Shown: positions 53,579 through 61,212 of the stretch, in pieces
Layout: each line of letters begins with the position of its first letter
How positions within the stretch are numbered: position 1 is the stretch's first letter
Source of the DNA: Gp13-AA77 sp035949375
Lineage (GTDB): Bacteria; Acidobacteriota; Terriglobia; UBA7540
Assembly (NCBI GenBank): GCA_035949375.1
Contig: DASZIG010000049.1
Location: 205,772-269,771 of the forward strand
Direction: 5' to 3'
Length of the DNA: 64,000 nt
Position numbers and translations under genes: made by a program
The notes under the pieces: generated by a model
Databases searched by the model: none
The model's input: only the letters and a program-made list of their open reading frames with translations
What the model was told of the DNA's origin: nothing

Positions 53579-53980
53579 ATGAGTGATGCCGATCAAATTC
53601 GAATGCATGCTAGAGAGAAGTATGTCTTGCCCGCGCGGCAACGGAAACAAAAACGATTCTCGATCAACGTGGGCAGTGTTGTCCGCGAACTCAAAATGGC
53701 CGGCCGGGCGCCGGCGGTCTGCAGCGCGCTGAAGACGCACCAGTTTCTGCTCAGCAATGGCCTTGGGCTTGTTGCTACCGACGGCCCACCTTCCGGACAG
53801 AGCACGACGGTTACCTACACCTACGAGTTTGTTGACGAGGATCGTTCCTCTCTCGAACATGACGATTCTTGGAAGCGACTGCGGGGCGCGCTGAAGGACG
53901 TCTTTCGAGAGCTAGGTGGAGGCGAGGCATATCTTCGGGCCGAACGGGGCGCTTTTTACTCGAAAAAGGAGGGTGTGTGA
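53579..53980 (+). CDS. Putative antitoxin partner of PIN protein
   Basis: ATG 53579 follows AAAGGAGGAGAG, a very strong ribosome-binding site. The 133-residue protein begins MSDADQIRMHAREKYVLPAR and has a basic segment (RQRKQKRFSINVGSVVRELKMAGRAPAVCSALKT), then STTVTYTYEFVDEDRSS and RGALKDVFRELGGGEAYL. Its stop overlaps the PIN toxin start as GTGA. It is longer than common VapB antitoxins and I do not recognise its family. The antitoxin role is inferred from the overlap, the order and the strong translation signal. Confidence 0.65.
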   Translation: MSDADQIRMHAREKYVLPARQRKQKRFSINVGSVVRELKMAGRAPAVCSALKTHQFLLSNGLGLVATDGPPSGQSTTVTYTYEFVDEDRSSLEHDDSWKRLRGALKDVFRELGGGEAYLRAERGAFYSKKEGV

Positions 53981-54402
53981 GCCGAGTCTATTGGGATACC
54001 ATGCTCTTCATCTACTGGCTTGAAGAACATCCCGTTTTTGCAAGAAGAGTGGACGAGATACACCATCGGATGGAAGAGCGTCGCGATCAGTTGATTACAG
54101 GCGCCTTTACCGTGGGGGAAGTGCTTGCCGGGCCTTACCGAAAGGCTCCCGCACAAAGGCTGGATGACGTGCGTCGCCGGCTGCGAAGCGTCGTTGCGGA
54201 GATCATCCCATTCACGCTCGAAACTGCGGACCGCTACGCGCGAATCCGGGGAACCCTTCGCGTTAGCCCGGCAGATGCAATACACCTCGCGTCGGCCGCT
54301 CAGGCCGGTACGGACCTCTTTTTGACCAATGACAAGCAATTGCTGGGAAAGATTGTGCCGGGAATTCAATTCATTGCCACGATTGACACACCGCTATTCT
54401 GA
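53977..54402 (+). CDS. PIN-domain (VapC-like) ribonuclease toxin
   Basis: A GTG at 53977 preceded by AAAGGAGGG gives 141 residues. PIN motifs are visible: the first Asp in VYWDTMLFIYWLE, the Glu in FTVGEVLAGPYRK, the paired acids in SPADAIHLASAAQAGTDLFLTND and the downstream DKQLLGKI. PIN toxins cleave tRNA or rRNA with Mg2+. The partner gene upstream overlaps by 4 bp. An in-frame upstream ATG at 53869 would place 36 residues inside the partner gene and is rejected. Confidence 0.85.
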   Translation: MSRVYWDTMLFIYWLEEHPVFARRVDEIHHRMEERRDQLITGAFTVGEVLAGPYRKAPAQRLDDVRRRLRSVVAEIIPFTLETADRYARIRGTLRVSPADAIHLASAAQAGTDLFLTNDKQLLGKIVPGIQFIATIDTPLF

Positions 54403-54487
54403 GGAACGATGAGCACCGGCAACCGCCGTTCTCCGCGGAACCGGATCGTGGCCGCACTCATCCAATGCCGTCAGGAGGCGATAAAGA

Positions 54488-54817
54488 ATGCATCACGTGC
54501 GGCAAGAGAATTTGCCTTTTGTCGGCAGTTCGCATGAGTTTGTTGGAGCTGAGCAGGACACTAGTGTTTCGGTGTTCCTGTTCCACGGCAAGCCCGGTTC
54601 GGGACCGCGGCCGCACCGGCACCCTTATGACGAGATCCAGTTCATCCGTGAAGGTCGAGGCGTGTGGACGGTCAACGGCAAAACGTTCGAGGGCGGCGCG
54701 GGAGACATCTTTGTCATCAAGGCCGGTGAGGTCCATAGCTTCAAGGCTGTCGGCGATTCACCGCTCATACAACTCGACGTTCACATCAGTCCTCGCTTCA
54801 TCCAAGAGGACCTGTAA
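54488..54817 (+). CDS. Single-domain cupin protein
   Basis: ATG 54488 after AGGAGGCG gives 109 residues forming one cupin barrel: HGKPGSGPRPHRHPYDEIQFIREGRGVWTVNG carries the G-x5-H-x-H-x3,4-E motif, and GGAGDIFVIKAGEVHSFKAVG the second motif with its His. It likely binds a metal and a small ligand. It is 85 bp after the PIN gene and could be read from the same transcript, but a functional link is not evident. Confidence 0.82.
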   Translation: MHHVRQENLPFVGSSHEFVGAEQDTSVSVFLFHGKPGSGPRPHRHPYDEIQFIREGRGVWTVNGKTFEGGAGDIFVIKAGEVHSFKAVGDSPLIQLDVHISPRFIQEDL

Positions 54818-54977
54818 ACTCGAGAGCCCTTCTCAACGACAAGGAAGCCCTCTGAAGCAATGCAGGCCCGCCTGACGTATCTCCACGGTGTCAACGCTCC
54901 ACCCTTGCGAAAGAGAAGGACTCAGATCGCATCGAGCGCTCTCTCTGCAAGTGTCGGACTGTCACCGGCTCCGAACT

Positions 54978-55490
54978 TCAATTGCCGAACTGCTTGGCGT
55001 ACTCCGCGGTCAATCGCTGCCAGCCGGGGGACTGCCTCGCGTCGGCGCCCACGACGCGGCCAATCGGCTCACCCGCGAGCAGCCGATCCAGGACGTCGAA
55101 GCTGATGTGCCAGCCCGCGGCGCCCCACGAGACGAAGCGGCGATCGATGGTGTGCCAGAGCGTCAGGCGCGTGCCGCCACCGAAGGCTTCGAGTTCCCAC
55201 CGGGTATCGTTGTACTCGAGCACCTTGGGAGGGTCCGCCCGCGTCACGGTTGTTTCGATCGGCGTGGGCGTTCCCACCCAGGTGAGCTTCACGGTTCCGA
55301 CCGTACCCAGGCTCCCATCGGCGTCGAAGGGCGCCCACTCGCGCAGATGCGCCGGATCGGTCAGCGCCTCCCAGACTTTTTCCGGCGGGTGTCGCAGTTC
55401 TCTGACGAGAATGAGCGTCCACCTCTCTCCGTCCTTTCGTACCTGCGCCCCGCTGGCGGGACCCGGTGTGTACTGCTCGTAAGCGCCCAT
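54978..55490 (-). CDS. AHSA1/SRPBCC domain protein
   Basis: The 170-residue protein has the AHSA1-type START-like fold: LILVRELRHPPEKVWEALTDPAHLREWAPFD, VEYND-like VLEYNDTRWELEAFGGGTRLTLWHTI, and a C-terminal helix with WHISFDVLDRLLAGEP. The hydrophobic cavity binds unknown ligands. It is the last gene of an ArsR-VOC-AHSA1 run on the minus strand, a common association in soil bacteria, 126 bp after the VOC gene. Confidence 0.85.
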   Translation of the reverse strand: MGAYEQYTPGPASGAQVRKDGERWTLILVRELRHPPEKVWEALTDPAHLREWAPFDADGSLGTVGTVKLTWVGTPTPIETTVTRADPPKVLEYNDTRWELEAFGGGTRLTLWHTIDRRFVSWGAAGWHISFDVLDRLLAGEPIGRVVGADARQSPGWQRLTAEYAKQFGN

Positions 55491-55616
55491 GTTTTCCTCC
55501 TCCTCTTTGTTGGTCTCGATCAGCCCCTGCTGTCGAGGCGCCGTTCGAGAGCGTCTCGCGAGGCGCTAATGCCCGCCAGCGCCCGCCGGGTCGCTAGCGT
55601 GACAGAGCGGCCGCCC

Positions 55617-56009
55617 TTACCAGCGTGCCAACTGGGTGAGCTGAATCAGATTGCCGCACGTGTCCTTCACCATGGCGATCTTGGAGGCCGTCACATCAGT
55701 TGGCGGCATGGTGAATTCGGCTCCGTGCCCTTTTATACGCTCGTAATCGGCCTGCAGATCGTCGGTGAAGAACATGACCGCGGGCTGGCTCTGTTCAAAA
55801 ATCGCCTGCTGATACGCCTTGGCCGCGGGGTTGTTGTTCAGCGCCAGTTGCAGCTCCGTGCCGTCCGGCTCCTCGGGCGAGGCCACGGTCAGCCAGCGAT
55901 AGGGGCCGTTACTGAAATCGTTCTTCTTGGTAAAGCCCAGTACGTCCGTATAGAAGCGCAGGGCTTTCTCCTGGTCGTCCACGTACACACTGGTCACTTT
56001 GATTTTCAT
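55617..56009 (-). CDS. VOC/glyoxalase-family protein
   Basis: The 130-residue single-copy VOC protein begins MKIKVTSVYVDDQEKALRFYTDVLGF and has LTVASPEEPDGTELQLALN and VMFFTDDLQADYERIKGHGAEF with the C-terminal DTCGNLIQLTQL. The fold serves metal-dependent lyases, dioxygenases and antibiotic-binding proteins; function here is open. Its start overlaps the ArsR stop by 4 bp (ATGA), so translation is coupled. Confidence 0.87.
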   Translation of the reverse strand: MKIKVTSVYVDDQEKALRFYTDVLGFTKKNDFSNGPYRWLTVASPEEPDGTELQLALNNNPAAKAYQQAIFEQSQPAVMFFTDDLQADYERIKGHGAEFTMPPTDVTASKIAMVKDTCGNLIQLTQLARW

Positions 56010-56389
56010 TTCGTCTCTCCTTTGTCATGTTCGCGGTTTGGGCCGCGTCGTTTCTTCCTTGTCTTCACTTTCGTCGATGCTGACTGGTCCATGCGGTCGA
56101 GATGACGTTCGAGAGCATCTACGTGAGCGGACCAGAACCGGCGGAACTGAGCGAGCCACACATCCACCTCCTGAAACGGTTCGGGCTTCAGCCGGTAGAG
56201 ACGGCGCTGTGCGTCCACCCTGGCTTCCACGAAACCGGCCTCACGCAGCACCCGCAGGTGCTTGGAAACGGTCGGCTGCGACATACGAAGCTGACGCTCG
56301 ATCTCTCCCACCGACTGTTGGGACGAGACCAGGAGGCTCAAGATCGCCCGGCGGTTCGGCTCCGCAATGACTTCGAATACGGATCCCAC
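56006..56389 (-). CDS. ArsR-family helix-turn-helix regulator
   Basis: A GTG at 56389 gives 127 residues beginning VGSVFEVIAEPNRRAILSLLV. The winged HTH reads SVGEIERQLRMSQPTVSKHLRVLREAGFVEARVDAQRRLYRLKPE, typical of the ArsR/SmtB fold of the non-metal (AHSA1-linked) branch. The frame continues upstream to 56485 but crosses the promoter and lacks conserved residues. The basic tail (STKVKTRKKRRGPNREH) is unusual. It heads the ArsR-VOC-AHSA1 operon and probably represses it. Confidence 0.85.
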   Translation of the reverse strand: MGSVFEVIAEPNRRAILSLLVSSQQSVGEIERQLRMSQPTVSKHLRVLREAGFVEARVDAQRRLYRLKPEPFQEVDVWLAQFRRFWSAHVDALERHLDRMDQSASTKVKTRKKRRGPNREHDKGETK

Positions 56390-56395
56390 TCCCTT

Positions 56396-56425
56396 GATAT
56401 ACCCCACGGAGCATATACGTGTCAA
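56396..56425 (-). promoter_or_regulatory. Promoter of the arsR operon
   Basis: On the minus strand TTGACA (plus 56420-56425) is followed by gtatat/tatatc (plus 56396-56402) after 17-18 bp. The predicted transcript would begin at or just before the GTG start at 56389, so the first gene may be translated leaderless or with a very short leader. Confidence 0.6.
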
Positions 56426-56458
56426 GACATATTTGAGGTAAGGAGACGAGGCAGCGGT

Positions 56459-56581
56459 TTTCTTGCGCCAGGGCCGCTTGCGCATGTCGATTCGGCCCGC
56501 CCTCGTTCGATGTGAAATTAGAGCCCCGGATCACCCGGCCGGCAGCGTCCGGAAACCGGGGCCAGGCAAGGAGAGATCACG
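56459..56581 (+). repeat. Duplicated doxX-like/DGPF junction segment
   Basis: This segment closely matches 47344-47465: both contain ttcttgcgc, gcatgtcgattcggcccg, cgttcga, gtgaaattagagccccggat and ggcagcgtccgga, then a purine-rich ribosome-binding site and a DGPF start. The match begins in what is the last codons of the DoxX-like gene at the other locus. Confidence 0.8.
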
Positions 56582-56670
56582 ATGCGATTCCTGAGCGTCT
56601 ACAAAACCGAGGAACGGAGCGTTTCCCCTTCCCAGTAGGAAATCGGCAGAATGGGCCGGCCTCGAAGACC
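56582..56670 (+). pseudogene. Remnant of a DGPF/YCII gene
   Basis: After the duplicated upstream segment, ATG 56582 opens MRFLSVYKTEERSVSPSQ and then meets TAG at 56636-56638. In-frame sequence after the stop reads EIGRMGRP, which continues the family pattern of a Glu/Met-Gly segment at this position. The homology then ends; the DGPF motif and C-terminus are absent. It lies just upstream of the ECF42-type sigma gene, where an intact DGPF gene is usual. Confidence 0.75.
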
Positions 56671-56727
56671 GCGCAATCGTAACCGCTCCATCTCGACCGG
56701 AGGGCGACGATCGTCTAATCTGTCCGT

Positions 56728-57993
56728 GTGACGGATACGGATACGCATGGCGCCATCGACGCGATCTGGAGGATCGAGTCGGCCAGGCTCATCGCCGGGC
56801 TCACGCGCATCGTGCGCGACGTCGGTCTTGCCGAGGATCTCGCGCAGGACGCCCTTGTTGCCGCCCTCGAGCAGTGGCCCGAGTCGGGCGTCCCGGAGAG
56901 GCCGGGCGCCTGGCTCATGGCCACCGCAAAACACCGCGCCATCGATCTGCTGCGCAGGCGAACGCTGCACGAACGCAAAGAGGGCGATCTCACTCGCGAC
57001 ATCGAGGATAGGCAAACGAGGTCGAGCATGGATCTTGAGGCCGCCATCGACGATGACATCGGCGACGATCTCCTGCGCCTCATCTTCACGGCCTGTCATC
57101 CGGTTCTCTCCACCGAGGCCCGCGTGGCGCTCACGCTCCGCCTGCTCGGCAGCTTGACGACCGGAGAGATCGCGCGGGCATTCCTTGTTCCCGAGCCCAC
57201 CATCGCCCAGCGCATCGTCCGGGCCAAGCGCACCCTGGCGGACGCCCGTGTGCCCTTCGAGGTTCCGTGCGGCGCCGATCGCGGCGCCCGCCTGTCGTCT
57301 GTTCTCGAGGTCGTCTACCTGATCTTTAACGAGGGCTACACCGCGACCGCCGGTGACGACTGGATGCGGCCCGGGCTCTGCGAAGACGCGCTCCGTCTCG
57401 GGCGCATCCTGGCCGGGCTGGTTCCGCAGGAGCCCGAAGTGCACGGACTTGTCGCCCTTATGGAGATCCAGGCGTCGCGCTCCCGGGCCCGAATCGGCCC
57501 GGCGGGAGAGCCCGTGCTGCTGCTCGATCAGGATCGGGCGCGCTGGGATCAGCTCCTGATCCGGCGCGGTCTCGCGGCGCTTGAGCGTGCCGGGGAGCTG
57601 AGCGGCGCGCCCGGGCCTTACGCCTTGCAGGCCGCGATTGCCGCCTGTCACGCGCGGGCCCGCACCCCTGCCGAGACCGACTGGGGACGCATCGCCGCGC
57701 TCTATGGGGCCCTGGCCCGGCTCAATCCATCCCCCATCGTCGACCTGAATCGCGCCGTGGCCGTCGCCATGGCCTTCGGACCGGCCGCCGGCCTCGAACT
57801 CGTCGACAGGCTGGCCGGAGAGCCGGCGCTCAAGGATTATCATCTCTTGCCGAGCGTGCGGGGCGACTTTCTGGCCAAGCTCGGACGCCTCCGTGAGGCC
57901 CGCGCGGAGTTCGAGCGCGCGGCATCGCTTACGCGCAACACCCGGGAACGCGATCTCCTGCTCGACCGCGCCCGATCGTGCGGCAACGCGTGA
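56728..57993 (+). CDS. ECF42-type RNA polymerase sigma factor with C-terminal extension
   Basis: A GTG at 56728 gives 421 residues. Region 2 is RLIAGLTRIVRDVGLAEDLAQDALVAALEQWP with WLMATAKHRAIDLLRR; region 4 is LRLLGSLTTGEIARAFLVPEPTIAQRIVRAKRTL. The long C-terminal part (residues ~190-421: LEVVYLIFNEGYTA, EDALRLGRILAGLVP, PEVHGLVALMEIQASR, ALYGALARLNPSPIVDLNRAVAVAMAFGP) is the DUF6596/TPR-like extension of the ECF42 group. That extension is needed for activity in studied members, and no anti-sigma is normally linked. Its expected DGPF partner is a remnant beside it; intact copies lie 9-10 kb upstream. Confidence 0.92.
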   Translation: MTDTDTHGAIDAIWRIESARLIAGLTRIVRDVGLAEDLAQDALVAALEQWPESGVPERPGAWLMATAKHRAIDLLRRRTLHERKEGDLTRDIEDRQTRSSMDLEAAIDDDIGDDLLRLIFTACHPVLSTEARVALTLRLLGSLTTGEIARAFLVPEPTIAQRIVRAKRTLADARVPFEVPCGADRGARLSSVLEVVYLIFNEGYTATAGDDWMRPGLCEDALRLGRILAGLVPQEPEVHGLVALMEIQASRSRARIGPAGEPVLLLDQDRARWDQLLIRRGLAALERAGELSGAPGPYALQAAIAACHARARTPAETDWGRIAALYGALARLNPSPIVDLNRAVAVAMAFGPAAGLELVDRLAGEPALKDYHLLPSVRGDFLAKLGRLREARAEFERAASLTRNTRERDLLLDRARSCGNA

Positions 57994-58024
57994 CCCTTTG
58001 GGTTGGGACCGCCAAACGCGGATT

Positions 58025-58309
58025 TCAGTCCTTACAGGTGGGGTCCAATTCGCCGATCAGCTCGTCGCGGCGGGCAAGCCGCTCGTCGCCGAGCACGACC
58101 TCGAATTGAAACTCGTCCGGCGGATACTGGCCAACGCAGGGATTATCGTGGCCCTTTAGGCATCGCATCAACTCAGCCTTCAGATCCTTGCTGGTCCCCA
58201 CATAGACGCAGGCCTGGTGAGAATAAAGGGCATAGACGCCATAGCCGGCGGGGACCTCTTCCTGAATCGTTGCGGCGTTAAAGGGATACCACGGCAGGTG
58301 ATAAATCAT
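58025..58309 (-). CDS. Small GIY-YIG-like protein
   Basis: The 94-residue protein has VPAGYGVYALYSHQACVYVGTSKDLKAELMRCLKG, resembling the GIY-YIG core (G-V-Y...V-Y-V-G) with a following helix. FQFEVVLGDERLARRDELIGELDPTCKD provides a possible Glu. The catalytic Arg of nucleases (normally in xxRxxxH after YIG) is replaced by Lys in TSKDLKAEL, so nuclease activity is doubtful. It is convergent with the sigma gene. Its role is unknown. Confidence 0.65.
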   Translation of the reverse strand: MIYHLPWYPFNAATIQEEVPAGYGVYALYSHQACVYVGTSKDLKAELMRCLKGHDNPCVGQYPPDEFQFEVVLGDERLARRDELIGELDPTCKD

Positions 58310-58483
58310 CTTTGATTTTGTCCTGATTGAATTTTCGATTTGAATCCCTGGTGAATTGGAATCATATCCTCAACCGGTTGCTGAACGCAAACGGGCCCGG
58401 AACCGCAGCGCCTTCGCTTCGTATTTGACCTGGACGGGGCCGTGGGTTTAAATTGCTGCTGCGTCTTGCGGAGGGAGAAAACG

Positions 58484-59359
58484 ATGTTGACTCGTCGCCA
58501 GTTTCTCGAAAGATCAGTCCAGGGGGCCTGTGCCGGCGCGGCCATGATGGCGTCGGATGCCTGGGCCGCGGGCCAACTCGCCTGGGCCAAGCCCATCGGC
58601 CTCGAGATGTACACCGTACGCGACGAGTTTCCCAAGGACCCGGCCGGCACGTTGAAGAAAATCGGCGCCGTGGGATATCGCGAAGTGGAAGTCTCCACCG
58701 AGATTCCGGCCGAGACGCTCAAGGCTTACCTGCGCGCCGCAAACCTGACGGCACCCAGCACCTATCCGGGTGCGCCCAAGGACGTGGAGAGCTGGAAGAA
58801 GACCCTCGACCACGTGCAGCCCTACGGCTTCCACTACGTCGTGGTGGGCGACAACCCGCAGATGGACGCCGACGCCTGGAAGAGCCGGGCCGATTTATTC
58901 AACCAATGCGGAACCCTGGCGCACAGCGCCGGAATGCAGTTCTGCTACCACGCCCACTACCACGAGTTTGCACCGCTCGGCGACACGACCGGCTACGACA
59001 TCATGCTGACGCGCTGCGACCCCAAGCTTCTGAAAATCGAGATGGACGTTTTCTGGGCCACTTATGCGGGTCAGGATCCCGTGGCCTACTTCCAGAAATA
59101 CCCGGGACGCTTTCCGCTGCTGCATATCAAGGATTTCAAGCCCGGCTTCCCGACGAGCACCGCCAGCTTCCCCTACGACAGCGGGCCCAACCCGTTCGCT
59201 CCCGCCGGCCAGGGCCGCATCGACTGGGCAAAAATCTTCGCTCACGCGCCCGAGGCCGGGGTCCAGCACATTTTCGTTGAGCAGGACCGCTGCGATACGG
59301 ATCCCTTCGAAGCCATCGCGACCAGCTTCAAATATTTGAAGAATCTGCGCCTGAGCTGA
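58484..59359 (+). CDS. Tat-exported sugar phosphate isomerase/epimerase-like (TIM barrel) protein
   Basis: ATG 58484 after GAGGGAG gives 291 residues. The start MLTRRQFLERSVQGACAGAA is a clear Tat signal (RRQFL). The xylose-isomerase-like TIM barrel follows: PIGLEMYTVRDEFPKDPAGTLKKIGAVGYREVEV, CYHAHYHEFAPL with metal-type His/Glu, EMDVFWATYAG, LHIKDF and HIFVEQDRCDTDP. Related proteins act on inositols or keto-sugars, often outside the cytoplasm in Acidobacteriota and Planctomycetes. The substrate is not defined. Confidence 0.85.
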   Translation: MLTRRQFLERSVQGACAGAAMMASDAWAAGQLAWAKPIGLEMYTVRDEFPKDPAGTLKKIGAVGYREVEVSTEIPAETLKAYLRAANLTAPSTYPGAPKDVESWKKTLDHVQPYGFHYVVVGDNPQMDADAWKSRADLFNQCGTLAHSAGMQFCYHAHYHEFAPLGDTTGYDIMLTRCDPKLLKIEMDVFWATYAGQDPVAYFQKYPGRFPLLHIKDFKPGFPTSTASFPYDSGPNPFAPAGQGRIDWAKIFAHAPEAGVQHIFVEQDRCDTDPFEAIATSFKYLKNLRLS

Positions 59360-59493
59360 TGCCCCACCGCAGCCGCGCCGACCTTGGCCGAGGCGCATTT
59401 TATCCGGCGAGACCACCCATAACGCTTCGCCATGCAATGCGCTAAGCTGTAAGCCGCAGCTCGCGAGTTTGACTGTCGAATGCGAGGTGAACC

Positions 59494-59736
59494 GTGCAAC
59501 AAGTGAAGATTATTGTCGAGAAGCACCCCGACGGTTACGTGGCTTACCCGCTGGGGTTAAAGGGGGTGGTTGTTGGCGAAGGGAACTCCTATGAGGAAGC
59601 TCTGGCCGACGCTGTTTCGGCCATCCGCTTTCACGTGCAGACCTTCGGTCCGGAGGTCCTGGACGCCGATCCGCCGGTTCTCGAAGCGTTTGTCGCCGAG
59701 GCTCGGGTCGAGCGCTCATGGCCAGGTTCCCGGTAG
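59494..59736 (+). CDS. hicB: HicB-type antitoxin
   Basis: A GTG at 59494 after GAGGTGA gives 80 residues: VKIIVEKHPDGYVAYPLGLKGVVVGEGNSYEEALADAVSAIRFHVQTFG, the HicB partial RNase H-like fold with G-Y-V-A-Y-P and E-G-x-S-Y-E-E-A. No DNA-binding C-terminus is evident. It overlaps hicA by 19 bp. HicB normally sequesters HicA. Confidence 0.82.
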   Translation: MQQVKIIVEKHPDGYVAYPLGLKGVVVGEGNSYEEALADAVSAIRFHVQTFGPEVLDADPPVLEAFVAEARVERSWPGSR

Positions 59737-59958
59737 ATGCTTCCAAACGAAACGTCATTCGAGCCCTGGAGCACCTCGGCTTTCGGGTACTGCGCGAAAA
59801 AGAGCACATTTCCAATGGTAAGGGAGAACCCCGACGGGTCGAACACTCCGCTCACCATGCCGAACCACCCGCGAATCAAGTCCTCAACTCTCAGGACAAT
59901 CTGCACTCAAGCCGGAATTTCACGGGAGGAGTTCCTCGCCGCCTACGAGAGCCGGTAA
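59718..59958 (+). pseudogene. hicA: HicA-type toxin, frameshifted
   Basis: The frame from ATG 59718 reads MARFPVDASKRNVIRALEHLGFRVLREKEHIS. The continuation is in the +1 frame: MVRENPDGSNTPLTMPNH, then IKSSTLRTICTQAGISREEFLAAY to a TAA at 59956-59958. Together they give a full HicA (double-stranded-RNA-binding-like fold, with catalytic-type His in HIS and the PLTMPNH strand). One extra A in tccaatgg (about 59814) breaks the frame. Either the toxin is inactivated, or a sequencing or assembly error is present. Confidence 0.85.
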
Positions 59959-60099
59959 CCACCGATCGGAGCCTCGACTTGTCTCGCTCCACCGCGGGAT
60001 TGCCTTGCGCGCCAGCCTCACCTAACATGGATTCAAGGTTTCCGGCACTGGCCCCTCAGGACCTCGTTGCGCGGAGCCGACGACCTGGAGAGACCGGTT

Positions 60100-60525
60100 A
60101 TGCCAATCCCAAATCCCCGGCGGCAAGCGCGTGTGAGGGTCTTGCTGCCCGTCAGCGGAGTTCTCGTTTTTTCGCTGTTGATCTCGAACGGGCGCGCAAT
60201 CTGCTCGCCTGAAGCGCGAGCGGACGGGGATTCGGCCCAGCAGTTGGCGGGGCCGCCACAGTTCCCCAAGCCGCCTCAATCGCAGACGCCTTCGGGCCAA
60301 CCCGACGGTAGCCCTTCGCCCCTCACGCCGAAGCAGCAGCGCGCCGTCCTGAAGGCAAACTATGCGAAGATGAAGCAAGACGCCGACGAACTGGCTGCCC
60401 TTGCCAAATCCCTTCAGGATGAGCTCGATAAGTCCAATGAGAATGTGCTGTCGTTCGGGGTAGTCGAAAAGGCGGACAAGATTGACAAGCTGGCGAAGAG
60501 GATCAAGAGTGCGGCGATCCAATAG
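60100..60525 (+). CDS. Secreted helical protein of unknown function
   Basis: From ATG 60100 the 141-residue protein has an N-terminal hydrophobic stretch (VRVLLPVSGVLVFSLLI) that could be a signal or anchor. A Pro/Gln-rich linker (PPQFPKPPQSQTPSGQPDG) and a C-terminal helical region (RAVLKANYAKMKQDADELAALAKSLQDELDKSNENVLSFGVVEKADKIDKLAKRIKSAA) follow. The latter is strongly amphipathic and likely a coiled coil. I recognise the pattern from acidobacterial hypothetical proteins but no function is known. Confidence 0.7.
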   Translation: MPIPNPRRQARVRVLLPVSGVLVFSLLISNGRAICSPEARADGDSAQQLAGPPQFPKPPQSQTPSGQPDGSPSPLTPKQQRAVLKANYAKMKQDADELAALAKSLQDELDKSNENVLSFGVVEKADKIDKLAKRIKSAAIQ

Positions 60526-61212
60526 ACCGAACCCGGCGCGCGGACGGCCCCGCCCTGGTGAGAAAGCTGGGACTGCTGCAACCGCTGGCGGCGGCAACCC
60601 GGCTTCTGCGCTGGCGGATTGCCAGGCGGGCCATCATTCAATCAATGGCTCCGCCGATGGCTCCGCGGTCCGGCAATGGCTCCGCGGTCCGGCGGTCGTC
60701 GCAGAATCGGGGCCAAGGCGGCACCCCCTCCCCCCATCAAAAATGTAGGAAGCGAACCCAATTAAGTCATTTGTAATCAACACAGCAGCGAGAAATCGGC
60801 GAGGACGCGAACCCAACCGAAGCCAACCGAACCGAACGCCCGACCACGTAAGTCTTTTAGAATTGAAATCCAGCGCCACCCGGCGCGAAGGTCGGGATGC
60901 CGGGATCAGCGGGCCTCAAAGCCAAAGGCCCGCTTCCCAGGTCTGCCCGCCGAAAACTGCGGAGTTCGCAAAGAGACCCACGACGGTCACAAAAACGGAG
61001 CTATTGACCACGTGTGTACTTGACTCAGACTACGAACCAGCTAACATACACCTACTAGTCTTCGGGGAGAAGATGGTGGGAGCCAGTACGCTGCGCCAAG
61101 GAGTCAAAGCCGCAACTCGCCAGTTTGGGGGGGAATCGGATGGCTCCTTGGCCGCGGGATTGGCGTACCTTCCCGATTCCCAGGTTATTCAAGCTTACAA
61201 CGGAGGCAAGTG
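60526..61212. other. Long intergenic region with short repeats
   Basis: These 687 bp hold no convincing gene. A short tandem repeat (aatggctccgcggtccggc units) spans 60644-60693. The motif aagtcatttgtaatcaac (60764-60781) and a variant taagtcttttagaattgaaa (60849-60868) flank a stretch of accgaagcc/accgaacc words, matching the repeat family seen inverted at 21290-21440. The open frame at 60863-61213 has no protein-like character. Confidence 0.5.
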
